From an uncultured Clostridia bacterium (GTDB lineage Bacteria; Bacillota; Clostridia; Christensenellales; Borkfalkiaceae), in NCBI GenBank assembly GCA_947629675.1, contig CANREM010000006.1, positions 1 through 64,000 of the forward strand: 64,000 bases of DNA, in the 5' to 3' direction. Within the stretch, counting starts at the first letter, position 1. Each line of letters begins with the position of its first letter. The position numbers were made by a program, and so were the translations under genes. Below, piece after piece: positions 31,802-40,450 of the stretch. The notes below the pieces were generated by a model. That model was not told where the DNA came from. It saw nothing but the letters and a program-made list of their open reading frames with translations, and did no database searches.

Positions 31802-32632
31802 ATGAAAAAAATTTTTGCGGCTGCCCTGGCGGCAGTGATGTGCCTCTCGCTCTGTGCCTGCGGGACGCCTAGCGGGAATGGAGGAAATGGCGGGAATGGA
31901 GAAAGTGGCGGGAACGGCGGCACCGGCGGAACGCAGGGACAGGAAGTCGTTCTTACGGAAAGCACGGACTTTCAGGCACTCGTTTCGGACAAGGTGACGG
32001 ATAAGGTATGGGACGCGGCCTTTACGAATGATGCGTTTGCAGGCTGCACTTCTTACCTCAAATGCGAACGGGAAGAGGTCAAGACCAAATTTGGCTATCA
32101 AAAGGCGGATTCAAGCTATGATGCTCGCTATGATACGCAACTTCTCCTTGAGGGGAATTGGGAGAGGATACAGGAAATGATCGTACACGTTGCGGGAACG
32201 AATGCCACGGAATACTCGAATGTTCCCGACTCCGAAACGGGGGAACTAACAGATACCTACGAATATATTACGTCTAATATCGGCGGCGAAGACAAAGATA
32301 GCAAGGTGCTGCGTGAATGGGCATACACCTTCCGCAACCTGATCGCCTATGATTTTTCGGGACAGTTCGAAAAATTCAGCTACGACGAGACGCTACACGC
32401 CTATACCTATGAGGGGGAGAGCCTTGTCGTACCCTATACGCCCATGGAAGCGATGGGAGAAGAAGGGTATATTCTCACTTCTGCGATCGTCAAGATCGTC
32501 GGTGGAAAACTCGCCTATGCCAAGGTGGAGGTCAGCGGGAATCAGGAGGATCCGGAGGAATACTTCTATTTCGACTACGGAAAGGCCAAGGTCACGATCC
32601 CCGAGGAGGCGATCCCCATGCCCGAGGAATAA
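31802..32632 (+). CDS. Small lipoprotein of unknown function
   Basis: The start at 31802 gives a 276-aa protein with a lipoprotein signal (MKKIFAAALAAVMCLSLCAC) followed by a Gly/Asn linker (GNGGNGGNGESGGNGG). The rest is a soluble alpha/beta-looking domain I do not recognise. The Shine-Dalgarno aaaggag is 10 nt upstream. It is expressed from a promoter covered by three operators shared with the XRE gene, so expression is probably conditional. The track's extra 17 N-terminal residues run through the operator and are not coding. Confidence 0.75.
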   Translation: MKKIFAAALAAVMCLSLCACGTPSGNGGNGGNGESGGNGGTGGTQGQEVVLTESTDFQALVSDKVTDKVWDAAFTNDAFAGCTSYLKCEREEVKTKFGYQKADSSYDARYDTQLLLEGNWERIQEMIVHVAGTNATEYSNVPDSETGELTDTYEYITSNIGGEDKDSKVLREWAYTFRNLIAYDFSGQFEKFSYDETLHAYTYEGESLVVPYTPMEAMGEEGYILTSAIVKIVGGKLAYAKVEVSGNQEDPEEYFYFDYGKAKVTIPEEAIPMPEE

Positions 32633-32665
32633 TCTTTCAAAGGCACATTTTCTCCCCTCATTCCC

Positions 32666-32695
32666 TTGACGGAAGGGGGGAGTTTTTGTTATAAT
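32666..32695 (+). promoter_or_regulatory. Promoter of fhs, leaderless
   Basis: TTGACG (32666-32671), 18-nt spacer, TATAAT (32690-32695). Only 7 nt separate the -10 box from the ATG at 32703, so transcription should start at or one base before the A of ATG. No Shine-Dalgarno exists. Confidence 0.75.
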
Positions 32696-32702
32696 TTTTT
32701 TC

Positions 32703-34367
32703 ATGAATACCGACATCGAGATCGCTCGGGAAGCGAATATCCGGCCCATTGAAAGCATTGCCGAAAAACTCGGCCTTAGAAAAGAGGACATCGAATTTTA
32801 CGGCAGATATAAGGCAAAGATCCAACCTGCCGCCCTTGAAGGGAAAAAGGCGAAGGGCAAGCTCATCCTCGTCACCGCCATCACCCCCACCCCCGCGGGG
32901 GAGGGAAAGACAACGACGACGGTCGGCCTTGCGGACGCCCTTTCCCGCCTCGGCAAGAGTACGGTCGTCGCGCTCCGCGAACCCTCCCTCGGACCTGTGT
33001 TCGGCGTCAAGGGGGGCGCGGCGGGAGGCGGCTATGCGCAGATCATCCCCATGGAGGACATCAATCTGCACTTTACGGGGGACATCCACGCCGTCGGCGC
33101 GGCCAACAACCTCCTCGCCGCCATGCTCGACAACCATATCTTTCAGGGGAATGAACTCGGCATCGACCCCGAGAGGATCGTCTGGAAGCGGTGCGTGGAC
33201 ATGAACGACCGCCAGCTCCGCTATGTGGAGGACGGTCTCGGCGGGCAAAAATCGGGAGTGCCGAGAAGGGACGGATTCGATATCACCGTCGCCTCCGAGG
33301 TCATGGCCATCCTGTGCCTTGCGACCTCGCTCAAAGATCTCAAAGAGCGGCTCTCCCGCATCGTCGTCGCCTACAACAGGGAGGGGAAGCCTGTCACGGC
33401 GGGGGATCTCAAGGCGGCGGGAGCGATGGCCGTCCTTCTGAAGGACGCCATAAAGCCCAACCTCGTGCAGACCTTGGAGGGCACGCCCGCCCTCGTTCAC
33501 GGCGGCCCCTTTGCAAACATCGCCCACGGATGCAACTCCGTCGCGGCAACGGCGGCGGCATTGAAGCTCGGCGACTATGTGGTCACCGAGGCGGGCTTCG
33601 GCGCGGATCTCGGCGCGGAGAAATTTTTCGACATCAAGTGCCGCATGGCGGGACTTGTCCCCTCCGCGGCCGTCGTCGTTGCCACCGTTCGCGCCCTCAA
33701 GATGCACGGCGGGATGACAAAGAGCGAACTCGCCAAAGAGGACCTTCCCGCACTCGAGAGGGGGCTTTGCAACCTTCTGCGCCACGTCTCGAATATCAAA
33801 AATGTCTATGGCCTTCCCGCCGTCGTCGCGGTCAACCGCTTCCCCACGGACACGGATGCGGAGATCGCCCTCGTCATCGAAAAGTGCAAGACGCTCGGCG
33901 TAAATGCCGTGCTTTCCACCGTCTGGGCGGAGGGCGGCAAGGGGGGCGAGACGCTCGCAAAGGAGGTCATCCGTCTCACGGAGGAGAGGGGAGATTTCCG
34001 CTTCGCCTACGACACGGAACTTTCCATCAAGGAGAAGATAAACGCCGTCGTCACCAAAGTTTACGGCGGCAAGGGGGCACTCTTTACCCCCGGGGCGGAG
34101 GAGGAGATCGCCGCGCTGGAAAAGCTCGGCTTCGGAAAGACCCCCGTCTGCATCGCCAAGACACAATATTCCTTTTCCGACGATCCGCAAAAGTTGGGCG
34201 CGCCCGAAGATTTCTTCGTCACGGTGAGGAGCTGTAAAATTTCGGCGGGAGCGGGGTTCGTCGTTGCCCTGACGGGCAGCATCATGACGATGCCGGGGCT
34301 TCCCAAGCAGCCCGCCGCGGAGCGCATCGACCTCGACGAAGAGGGCAACATCGTGGGGCTGTTCTGA
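32703..34367 (+). CDS. fhs: Formate--tetrahydrofolate ligase
   Basis: The 554-aa protein matches the family's usual 555-560 aa. It has the P-loop region [15 protein letters not shown] (about 62-76), [20 protein letters not shown] and the folate-site region near the C terminus ([19 protein letters not shown]). The enzyme makes 10-formyl-THF from formate, ATP and THF in the cytoplasm, feeding purine synthesis and formylation or running in reverse. Its stop overlaps the mutY start (TGATG). The mRNA appears leaderless. Confidence 0.97.
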   Translation: MNTDIEIAREANIRPIESIAEKLGLRKEDIEFYGRYKAKIQPAALEGKKAKGKLILVTAITPTPAGEGKTTTTVGLADALSRLGKSTVVALREPSLGPVFGVKGGAAGGGYAQIIPMEDINLHFTGDIHAVGAANNLLAAMLDNHIFQGNELGIDPERIVWKRCVDMNDRQLRYVEDGLGGQKSGVPRRDGFDITVASEVMAILCLATSLKDLKERLSRIVVAYNREGKPVTAGDLKAAGAMAVLLKDAIKPNLVQTLEGTPALVHGGPFANIAHGCNSVAATAAALKLGDYVVTEAGFGADLGAEKFFDIKCRMAGLVPSAAVVVATVRALKMHGGMTKSELAKEDLPALERGLCNLLRHVSNIKNVYGLPAVVAVNRFPTDTDAEIALVIEKCKTLGVNAVLSTVWAEGGKGGETLAKEVIRLTEERGDFRFAYDTELSIKEKINAVVTKVYGGKGALFTPGAEEEIAALEKLGFGKTPVCIAKTQYSFSDDPQKLGAPEDFFVTVRSCKISAGAGFVVALTGSIMTMPGLPKQPAAERIDLDEEGNIVGLF

Positions 34368-35356
34368 TGGAAGAGGAGATCCTTTCGGGGGCGGTCGGGC
34401 CGCTTCTTTGCTGGTATCGGGAACACAGGCGCGACCTTCCGTGGCGCAAAGAGCGTACATTCTACAGCGTGCTTTTGTCTGAACTCATGCTCCAGCAGAC
34501 GCGCGTGGAGGCCGTGAAGGAGCGGTACACGCGCTTTTTGGAGAGGTTCCCGACGGTGGAGTCGCTTGCCGCCGCTTCCGAGGACGAAGTGCTGAAAAAT
34601 TGGGAGGGACTGGGCTACTACAGCCGTGCCCGCAACTTACATAAGGCCGCAAAGATCATCGCCGAGAGGGGGGAACCACGGACATGGGTGGGGGTAAGAG
34701 CGTTGCCGGGTGTGGGCGACTACACCGCGGGCGCGATCTCTTCCATCGCCTTGGGGCTTAAAGAGCCGGCCGTGGACGGGAATGTCCTCCGCATTTTGAC
34801 CCGCCTGCTTGCGGACGGGCGAAATATCGATGAAAGTACCGCAAAAAAGCATTTTTCCGACCTGCTTCGGAAGGTCTATCCGCCCGAGACCGCCGATTTT
34901 ACAGAGGCTCTCATGGAGCTTGGCGCGATCGTCTGTGTGCCCAACGGACCGCCGATGTGCGGGGCATGTCCGTGGGAGAGCTGTTGCAAAGCACATCTTG
35001 CGGGGAGAGAAGGGGAGTTTCCCGTCCGCGAAAAGAAGAAGCCGAGAAGAAGAGAGACGCTCGACGTCTTTATTTTCCGCGCGGGGGACCGCTACGCACT
35101 GCGCAAACGCGGCGCGGGCCTTCTCAACGGACTTTGGGAGTTTCCCAATTCCCCCGCGGGAGGAGAGATCCCCTGCGGGAAGGTCCTCGAAAAAAAATGT
35201 GCAAAGCACATCTTCACCCACGTCGAATGGCAGATGACGGGGTATCTCATCGAGGCGGAGGAGGACCCGCAATACATTTGGGCGACCGCCTCCGAGATCC
35301 GGGAGCGTTTTGCCATCCCATCCGCCTTCAAGGCCTTCATGGAATGGATCAAGTGA
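34367..35356 (+). CDS. mutY: A/G-specific adenine glycosylase MutY
   Basis: The 329-aa protein has the catalytic Glu region LSELMLQQTRVEAV, GLGYYSRARNLHKAAK, the HhH-GPD motif LPGVGDYTAGAISSIALG and the catalytic Asp in AVDGNVLRILTR. An iron-sulfur ligand set CVPNGPPMCGACPWESCC follows; its first spacing is one residue longer than the usual Cys-x6-Cys. The C-terminal NUDIX-like domain (LDVFIFRAGDRYALRKRG...) would read 8-oxoG. MutY removes A mispaired with 8-oxoG. It is translationally coupled to fhs. Confidence 0.95.
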   Translation: MEEEILSGAVGPLLCWYREHRRDLPWRKERTFYSVLLSELMLQQTRVEAVKERYTRFLERFPTVESLAAASEDEVLKNWEGLGYYSRARNLHKAAKIIAERGEPRTWVGVRALPGVGDYTAGAISSIALGLKEPAVDGNVLRILTRLLADGRNIDESTAKKHFSDLLRKVYPPETADFTEALMELGAIVCVPNGPPMCGACPWESCCKAHLAGREGEFPVREKKKPRRRETLDVFIFRAGDRYALRKRGAGLLNGLWEFPNSPAGGEIPCGKVLEKKCAKHIFTHVEWQMTGYLIEAEEDPQYIWATASEIRERFAIPSAFKAFMEWIK

Positions 35357-35362
35357 TTTGAT

Positions 35363-35390
35363 AAAAAGTGTCACCGCGGCGGCACTTTTT
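35363..35390 (+). terminator. Terminator of the fhs-mutY operon
   Basis: The stem aaaaagtgtc / ggcacttttt (one G-U) lies 6 nt past the mutY stop. Confidence 0.8.
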
Positions 35391-35424
35391 CATTTTCCCG
35401 ATCAAAATTCCCGCAAAGACCATG

Positions 35425-35453
35425 TTGACAAGGCGGCGGGGCTCTGTTATAAT
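35425..35453 (+). promoter_or_regulatory. Promoter of the tmk operon, near-leaderless
   Basis: TTGACA (35425-35430), 17-nt spacer, TATAAT (35448-35453). The ATG is at 35463, giving a leader of about 3 nt and no Shine-Dalgarno. Confidence 0.8.
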
Positions 35454-35462
35454 AAAAAAGCT

Positions 35463-36083
35463 ATGGAAACCAAGGGAAAATTTATCGTATTCGAAGGGAC
35501 GGACGGCAGCGGGAAATCCACGCAGATCCGTCTCCTTTCCCAATATCTTCAAGGGAAGGGCATCCCCGTATTCGAGACGCATGAGCCGACTGCTTCGCCC
35601 ATCGGGGAGGTGGTGCGCGCCTGTATGAGCGGTCGCATCGATACCGACGAGCGGGCGATCGCCCTCCTCTTTGCGGCAGACAGGATCGACCATATCGGCT
35701 GTATCAAGCAAAAGATAAAGGAAGGCTACACCGTCCTTTGCGACAGGTACTACTTTTCCTCCTTCGCCTATAACGGCGGGCTTGTCCCCCTCGATTGGGT
35801 GATCGAACTCAACCGCCCCGCCATGGAGCTTCTCCGCGCCGACCTCACGATCTTTCTGGATGTGAACGTGGAGGAGACGATGAACCGCGTCCTCCGCCGT
35901 ACCGCGCGGGAACGCTATGAGAACGTGGAGCGGCAGCTCATCACCCGCAAGAACTACTTCGAGGTGTTCGACCGATTCAAGGAGGGAGAGAACATCGCGA
36001 TTGTGAAGAGCGAATGCAGCAAAGAGGCGACGCAGGCGTCCATCCGCAAGCTCGCAGACGCATTGTTCGGAGGGAGCGTATGA
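35463..36083 (+). CDS. tmk: Thymidylate kinase
   Basis: The 206-aa protein begins METKGKFIVFEGTDGSGKST (P-loop), with LCDRYYFSSFAYNGG (DRY motif) and the LID-like RTARERYENVERQ. It phosphorylates dTMP to dTDP. The start at 35463 is the family start; the track's 51-residue extension covers the terminator and promoter. The stop overlaps the rimM ATG by 4 nt. Confidence 0.95.
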   Translation: METKGKFIVFEGTDGSGKSTQIRLLSQYLQGKGIPVFETHEPTASPIGEVVRACMSGRIDTDERAIALLFAADRIDHIGCIKQKIKEGYTVLCDRYYFSSFAYNGGLVPLDWVIELNRPAMELLRADLTIFLDVNVEETMNRVLRRTARERYENVERQLITRKNYFEVFDRFKEGENIAIVKSECSKEATQASIRKLADALFGGSV

Positions 36084-36580
36084 GAGAACTCGTCATCGGG
36101 ACCGTCTTGAAGCCGCAGGGCATCCGCGGTGAAGTGAAGATCAAGCCCTACACCGACAGCGCGGAGGCCTTCCGCGAGATTGGGCGTATCTTCCTTTCGG
36201 GAATGGAATATAAGATCCTCTCCGTCCGCACGGGGGACGGCTTTGTCTATTTGGGCCTTCGCGGCGTCGCCGATCGCAATGCGGCCGAACTTCTCCGCGG
36301 GAAGGACGTCGTCATCCCCCGCGAGGAGGCCCCCGTTCTCCCCGAGGGGAGCTATTACATCGATGACATTTTGGGGAGCGATCTCGTGACCGAGGAGGGG
36401 GAAACGCTCGGCACCCTCAAGGCGGTGACGCAGGCGGCGACGGACATCTACACCCTTTTGACGGCGGACGGAAAGGAGATCCTCTTTCCCGCAGCAAAGG
36501 GCGTCGTGCTCGCCGTGGACACCGAAAACAAACGGCTCACCCTCTCCAAGAAGAGATTTTCAGAGGTCGCCGTGCTATGA
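36080..36580 (+). CDS. rimM: 16S rRNA processing protein RimM
   Basis: The 166-aa protein begins MRELVIGTVLKPQGIRGEVKIKPYTDS, the conserved RimM N-terminal domain, and ends in a PRC-barrel (YYIDDILGSDLVTEEGETLG... EILFPAAKGVVLAVDTENKRLTL). It aids 30S subunit maturation. It overlaps tmk and trmD by 4 nt each, so tmk-rimM-trmD are coupled. The usual rpsP partner is not upstream here. Confidence 0.95.
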   Translation: MRELVIGTVLKPQGIRGEVKIKPYTDSAEAFREIGRIFLSGMEYKILSVRTGDGFVYLGLRGVADRNAAELLRGKDVVIPREEAPVLPEGSYYIDDILGSDLVTEEGETLGTLKAVTQAATDIYTLLTADGKEILFPAAKGVVLAVDTENKRLTLSKKRFSEVAVL

Positions 36581-37242
36581 AAATCACCATCCTGACCCTC
36601 TTTCCCGAGATGTTCTCCGCCCTCGGAGCGAGCATCCTCGGCCGCGCACAGAAGGAGAAAAAACTCGAACTCGAAATCGTGGATATTCGCGATTACACCG
36701 AGGACAAGCATAAGAAGTGCGACGACTATCCCTTCGGCGGCGGCGCGGGCATGGTGATGATGGCGCAGCCCATCGGAAGCGCGATCGAGGCCGTAGATCC
36801 CGGACATGGTGCCCGCAGGATCTATCTCTCCCCCAAGGGAAGGACGCTCAGGCAGGAGCATATCTTCCGCCTTGCGGAGGAGGAACACCTCGTGCTTCTC
36901 TGCGGCCACTACGAGGGCGTGGACCAGCGGGCGATCGACCTTTTTATCGACGAGGAAATTTCCATAGGCGACTATGTGCTGACGGGCGGAGAACTGCCCG
37001 CAATGGTACTTGTAGACTGCGTTTCGCGGTATATAGACGGGGTAATTTCCCCCTCTTCGCTTGTGGACGAGAGCTTCTCGGACGGCCTCCTCGAGTACCC
37101 GCAATATACCCGCCCCGTCGAATACAGGGGGCTATCCGTCCCCGAAGTGCTGCGCGGCGGCAACCACGCCGAGATCGACAAATGGCGGCACGAACAGGCA
37201 CTCAAAATCACAGAGAAAAATCGGCCCGACCTCTTAAAATGA
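36577..37242 (+). CDS. trmD: tRNA (guanine-N1)-methyltransferase TrmD
   Basis: The 221-aa protein has MKITILTLFPEMFSA at the start, DDYPFGGGAGMVMM, and the SPOUT knot segments LLCGHYEGVDQRAID and SIGDYVLTGGELPAMVLVD. It methylates G37 of tRNAs that read CNN codons. It is slightly short at the C terminus compared with the 240-aa norm. In many Bacillota rplS follows; here ylqF follows directly. Confidence 0.96.
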   Translation: MKITILTLFPEMFSALGASILGRAQKEKKLELEIVDIRDYTEDKHKKCDDYPFGGGAGMVMMAQPIGSAIEAVDPGHGARRIYLSPKGRTLRQEHIFRLAEEEHLVLLCGHYEGVDQRAIDLFIDEEISIGDYVLTGGELPAMVLVDCVSRYIDGVISPSSLVDESFSDGLLEYPQYTRPVEYRGLSVPEVLRGGNHAEIDKWRHEQALKITEKNRPDLLK

Positions 37243-37312
37243 GCCTCATCTCTCAGACATGGGTGCCTCATTTTTGTTCCAAGATACGAAACCCTCCCAA
37301 GGAAGGCAATGC

Positions 37313-38176
37313 GTGAAGACCATTTCGTGGTTTCCCGGCCACATGGCGAAGGCCATGCGGATGATGGAGGAAAACATCAAACTATGCGACGCCGTCGCCC
37401 TCGTTCTCGACGCACGCTGTCCCGCCGCGAGCTTCAATGCGCGGCTCCTTTGCTATGCGGGCGCACGGCCCGTCCTCTATATTCTCAATAAGGCGGACCT
37501 TGCCGACCCTTCCGCCACCGAGCGCACGCTCTCCCTTCTCAAAAGTGCGGGCAAAAAGGCAGTAAAGCTCAACGCGGGCGCGTCCTCTTCGGGCCGCATC
37601 CTGCGGGAGGCGATGGAGGAGGTCTGCGCCGAGAAGGCGGCAAGGCTCAAGGAAAGGGGGAGCGCGCGCCCTCTCCGTTTCCTCGTCGCAGGCATTCCCA
37701 ATACGGGGAAGAGTACCCTCATCAACCTGCTCGCGGGCGGGAAGAAGGCACAGACGGGGGACAAGGCGGGCGTCACGCGGGGCAAACAATGGGTGAAGTG
37801 CGGGGCGTTCGAACTCATGGATACCCCTGGAACGATGCCCCCCTCCTGCGAAAATCAGACCTTAGCACGTCGGCTTGCCTTTGTGGGGAGCATCAACGAC
37901 GACATCCTCGCCATGGACGAGATCGCCCTCTGCCTTCTCGAGGAGCTTTCCGCAAAATATCCCGCCGCACTCTCCGGGCGGTACGCGATCGAAGGGGGAC
38001 TTTCTCCCCTCGAAATGCTTGATATGGTGTGCAAAAAGCGGGGATTTATCGTGCGCGGGGGAGAGTTCGACTACGACCGCGGCGAGCGGGCACTCATCGA
38101 CGATCTTCGGAAGGGAAAGCTCGGCCGCGTCACCTTCGACGGCGAGGAAGATCTCCGCGCCGCAGGGCTTCTGTAG
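37313..38176 (+). CDS. ylqF: Ribosome biogenesis GTPase YlqF/RbgA
   Basis: The 287-aa protein starts at a GTG (37313) with VKTISWFPGHMAKAMRMME. It is circularly permuted: G4 (NKAD) comes first, then G1 (GIPNTGKSTLINLL) and G3 (DTPG). RbgA assists late 50S assembly. The downstream tail carries the ANTAR-like helical region. The Shine-Dalgarno aaggaagg is upstream. The track start at 37259 has no homology. Confidence 0.94.
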   Translation: MKTISWFPGHMAKAMRMMEENIKLCDAVALVLDARCPAASFNARLLCYAGARPVLYILNKADLADPSATERTLSLLKSAGKKAVKLNAGASSSGRILREAMEEVCAEKAARLKERGSARPLRFLVAGIPNTGKSTLINLLAGGKKAQTGDKAGVTRGKQWVKCGAFELMDTPGTMPPSCENQTLARRLAFVGSINDDILAMDEIALCLLEELSAKYPAALSGRYAIEGGLSPLEMLDMVCKKRGFIVRGGEFDYDRGERALIDDLRKGKLGRVTFDGEEDLRAAGLL

Positions 38177-38185
38177 GGGAGAAAG

Positions 38186-38806
38186 ATGGATATTCCGACC
38201 TTTGAAAGAGAATACGCCGCGAAGGGCTTTTCCGCCGTCGCGGGGGTGGATGAAGTGGGCCGCGGACCGCTTGCCGGCCCTGTCGTCTGCGCCGCCGTCA
38301 TCATGCCCCTCGAGGAGGAGAAGCGCGTCCTTGGCGTGGACGACAGCAAGAAGCTCTCCAAACGCAAGCGGGAAAAACTTGCCGAGGAGATCAAGAAGGC
38401 CGCCCTCGCCTACTCCATCCAAGAGGTGGACGAGGAGACGATCGACGCCGTGAATATCCTGCAGGCGACCCGCCTCGGCATGAAGCGCGCCGTCGAATCT
38501 CTCGACCTTCCCGCGGACATGGTACTCACCGACGGCAACATGACCCTCGATATCGACGCCCCGCAGAGGAGCATCATAAAGGGGGACGCCCTCGTCTACA
38601 GCATCGGTGCGGCGAGCATCCTCGCCAAAGTCTACCGCGACAAACTTATGGAAGAGCGTGCCGCCGAGTACCCCGAATATGGGTTTGAAAGGAACGCGGG
38701 CTACGGGACCGCCGAACACATCGCAGCCATAAAGAAGGTGGGGATATGCAAAATTCACAGAAGGACTTTCGTAAAAAACTTCTGGGACGGCAAGGAGAGA
38801 CCTTAG
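38186..38806 (+). CDS. rnhB: Ribonuclease HII
   Basis: The 206-aa protein has AGVDEVGRGPLAGPVVCAAV (catalytic Asp-Glu), GVDDSKKLSKRKREKL, LTDGN and GDALVYSIGAASILAKVYRD, all diagnostic for RNase HII. It removes RNA from RNA-DNA hybrids and single ribonucleotides. It follows ylqF by 9 nt, and its last 61 nt overlap yraN in another frame. Confidence 0.96.
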   Translation: MDIPTFEREYAAKGFSAVAGVDEVGRGPLAGPVVCAAVIMPLEEEKRVLGVDDSKKLSKRKREKLAEEIKKAALAYSIQEVDEETIDAVNILQATRLGMKRAVESLDLPADMVLTDGNMTLDIDAPQRSIIKGDALVYSIGAASILAKVYRDKLMEERAAEYPEYGFERNAGYGTAEHIAAIKKVGICKIHRRTFVKNFWDGKERP

Positions 38807-39108
38807 CCTGTAAATATCTCAAAAAGCACGGATATAAGCTCTTAAAGCGCAACTATACCACCCCCTTCGGGGAGGCGGACATCATTGCAAGGAGCCGCGA
38901 CGGCTACATCTGCTTCGTGGAGGTCAAGACGAGGGAATCGGACGCATTCGGGCTTCCCGCCGAGGCCGTCACCCGCGAGAAACAGCGGCGGTATCGCATG
39001 ATCGCGAACTTCTTTTGCAGCACCCTCCGCCGCGAGATGCCCGTCCGCTTCGACGTCGCCTCCATTCTGGACGGCGAGATCGAGTACTTTGAAAATGCTT
39101 TTATCTGA
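38746..39108 (+). CDS. yraN: YraN/UPF0102 family nuclease-fold protein
   Basis: The 120-aa protein has LGRQGETLACKYLKKHGYKLLKRNY (about 14-38), FGEADIIARS and FVEVKTRES, the GExxA...GExDxI...ExK signature of this PD-(D/E)XK-fold family. The ATG at 38746 follows aaggtggg and leaves the usual short N terminus, so the 61-nt overlap with rnhB appears real. Its cellular role is not settled. Confidence 0.9.
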   Translation: MQNSQKDFRKKLLGRQGETLACKYLKKHGYKLLKRNYTTPFGEADIIARSRDGYICFVEVKTRESDAFGLPAEAVTREKQRRYRMIANFFCSTLRREMPVRFDVASILDGEIEYFENAFI

Positions 39109-39115
39109 ATAGTGG

Positions 39116-39143
39116 AAACGCCGCCTCTCACAGGCGGCGTTTT
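39116..39143 (+). terminator. Terminator of the tmk-yraN gene cluster
   Basis: The stem aaacgccgcc / ggcggcgttt has a 7-nt loop and ends in tttc just after yraN. Confidence 0.85.
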
Positions 39144-39504
39144 CATTGTTTGCGAAACGCATATCTGCGGCGCGATACTTCGTCGTGTCAACCGCGTCAT
39201 TCCGAGGCACGAAGTGCCGAGAGAATCCCCCGATACGAAGTCCACTTGCTTCTCCGCGTTTTAACGGTAACTTAAAGACGGACTCCATGTTTTCTCCTCA
39301 TCTCGACGCGCCAAAGGCGCGGAGGAGATCCCTACAGACCCACGTCGGCACATTGAGAGGGGATTCCCTCGGCTTCGCCTCGGAATGAGGGCAGGTCCCA
39401 CGCGTCATGCTGAGCCTGTCGAAGCATCGCCTTAGCATAAAAATGATGTGACCCTTCGACTGCGCTCAGGGTGACGAATTTTAGAACACTGTTTGATTCT
39501 AAAA
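39144..39504. repeat. Intergenic region filled with dispersed repeat modules
   Basis: Recognisable pieces are gcgatacttcgtcgtgtc (module also at 47040 and 59225), cgcgtcattccgaggcacgaagtgccgagagaatccccc and gatacgaagtccac. Further on are gcgtcatgctgagcctgtcgaagcatcgcctt and cccttcgactgcgctcagggtgacg. No gene is visible. Confidence 0.7.
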
Positions 39505-40164
39505 TCAGCCGAACAGTTTTTTGAGCTTGCATTCGACGATGCAGGCCACGGCGATGAGGGCGGCAATAAATATCGCTGCGAGCGAAACAATGACTACCAT
39601 GTCCGCGATGCCATGCAAGAAAACCGCTATGATCGCATATACGGCGGCCACGGCGAACATGATGAGCGCGACCTTGCAGAACATCTCGGCCGTCGCCGCC
39701 TGCGCAAAGCTCCAGGCCGTGTCGCTCTGCATTGACCGCCGCGTACGGTAGCCGACAAATTTGTTCCGCTTGGGCGGGAAGATCTGTATCATTGCGCCGA
39801 TCAGGGCGGCAAGTACGGGGAAGAAAAAGGCGAACGCGATCTCCATGAGAAAGAGAACATCCACCTCCTGCCGTTGGGCGCGGAAATATACCGCGAGTAC
39901 CGCGACAAAGATGCAGACGCATGCTTCGGCGAGAAGGGCAAACACGAGCCGCGCTTGCCTTCGCACTGCATTTGCGGACAGAAGTTCGTCGAGAGAGACC
40001 TTGAACAGCTCCGCAATCGACACGAGGATCTCGATGGAAGGGTATCCCCGCCCCTGTTCATAGTTGGAGACCGCCTGCCGCGTGATGTGCAGCTTTTGGG
40101 CGAGTTCCTCCTGCGTGAGGTTGGATTCCTTCCGCATAAGTTTGAGTTTTTCGGAAAATTCCAT
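39505..40164 (-). CDS. XRE HTH fused to an SdpI-like membrane domain
   Basis: The 219-aa protein begins with an HTH_3 domain (MEFSEKLKLMRKESNLTQEELAQKLHITRQAVSNYEQGRGYPS). It continues with four to five membrane helices, and between helices reads NKFVGYRTRRSMQSDTAWSFAQ, which matches the conserved GYRTxxSMxsxexWxxA motif of SdpI/YhfL proteins. SdpI in Bacillus confers immunity to a toxin and sequesters a repressor. In this fusion the DNA-binding part is tethered to the membrane part, suggesting a membrane-linked repressor. It is monocistronic, divergent from nothing obvious upstream. Confidence 0.8.
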   Translation of the reverse strand: MEFSEKLKLMRKESNLTQEELAQKLHITRQAVSNYEQGRGYPSIEILVSIAELFKVSLDELLSANAVRRQARLVFALLAEACVCIFVAVLAVYFRAQRQEVDVLFLMEIAFAFFFPVLAALIGAMIQIFPPKRNKFVGYRTRRSMQSDTAWSFAQAATAEMFCKVALIMFAVAAVYAIIAVFLHGIADMVVIVSLAAIFIAALIAVACIVECKLKKLFG

Positions 40165-40450
40165 GTTTTCTCCTCCGCTCGCAGGATGATATATCTATGA
40201 GCATATCCGCGCAGAGCGATTTTATCATAGAAAAAACATTTTTCCCTGTCAAGTGGTCGGGAGATTTCAAGGCGACACGATCGCTTGCGCACCCTCTACC
40301 CGTGCGAGAGGGCACTGTTTTTCGTGACCCGCGTCATGCCGAGGGGCATAGCCCCGAGAGGATCCCCCCATACGAAGTCCACAAGGCTTCCCCCTCGAAA
40401 GGGGGAAGCTGTCACGCTTTGCGTGACTGATGAGGGTTGGCTGCTGTATA
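40165..40450. repeat. Dispersed repeat modules between two HTH genes
   Basis: At 40318-40441 are gcgtcatgccgaggggcatagccccgagaggatccccccatacgaagtccac, then caaggcttccccctcgaaagggggaagctgtcacgctttgcgtgactgatgagggttgg, nearly the same order as at 27725-27831. The bases 40165-40310 are the leader side of the HTH-SdpI gene and show nothing firm. Confidence 0.75.
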
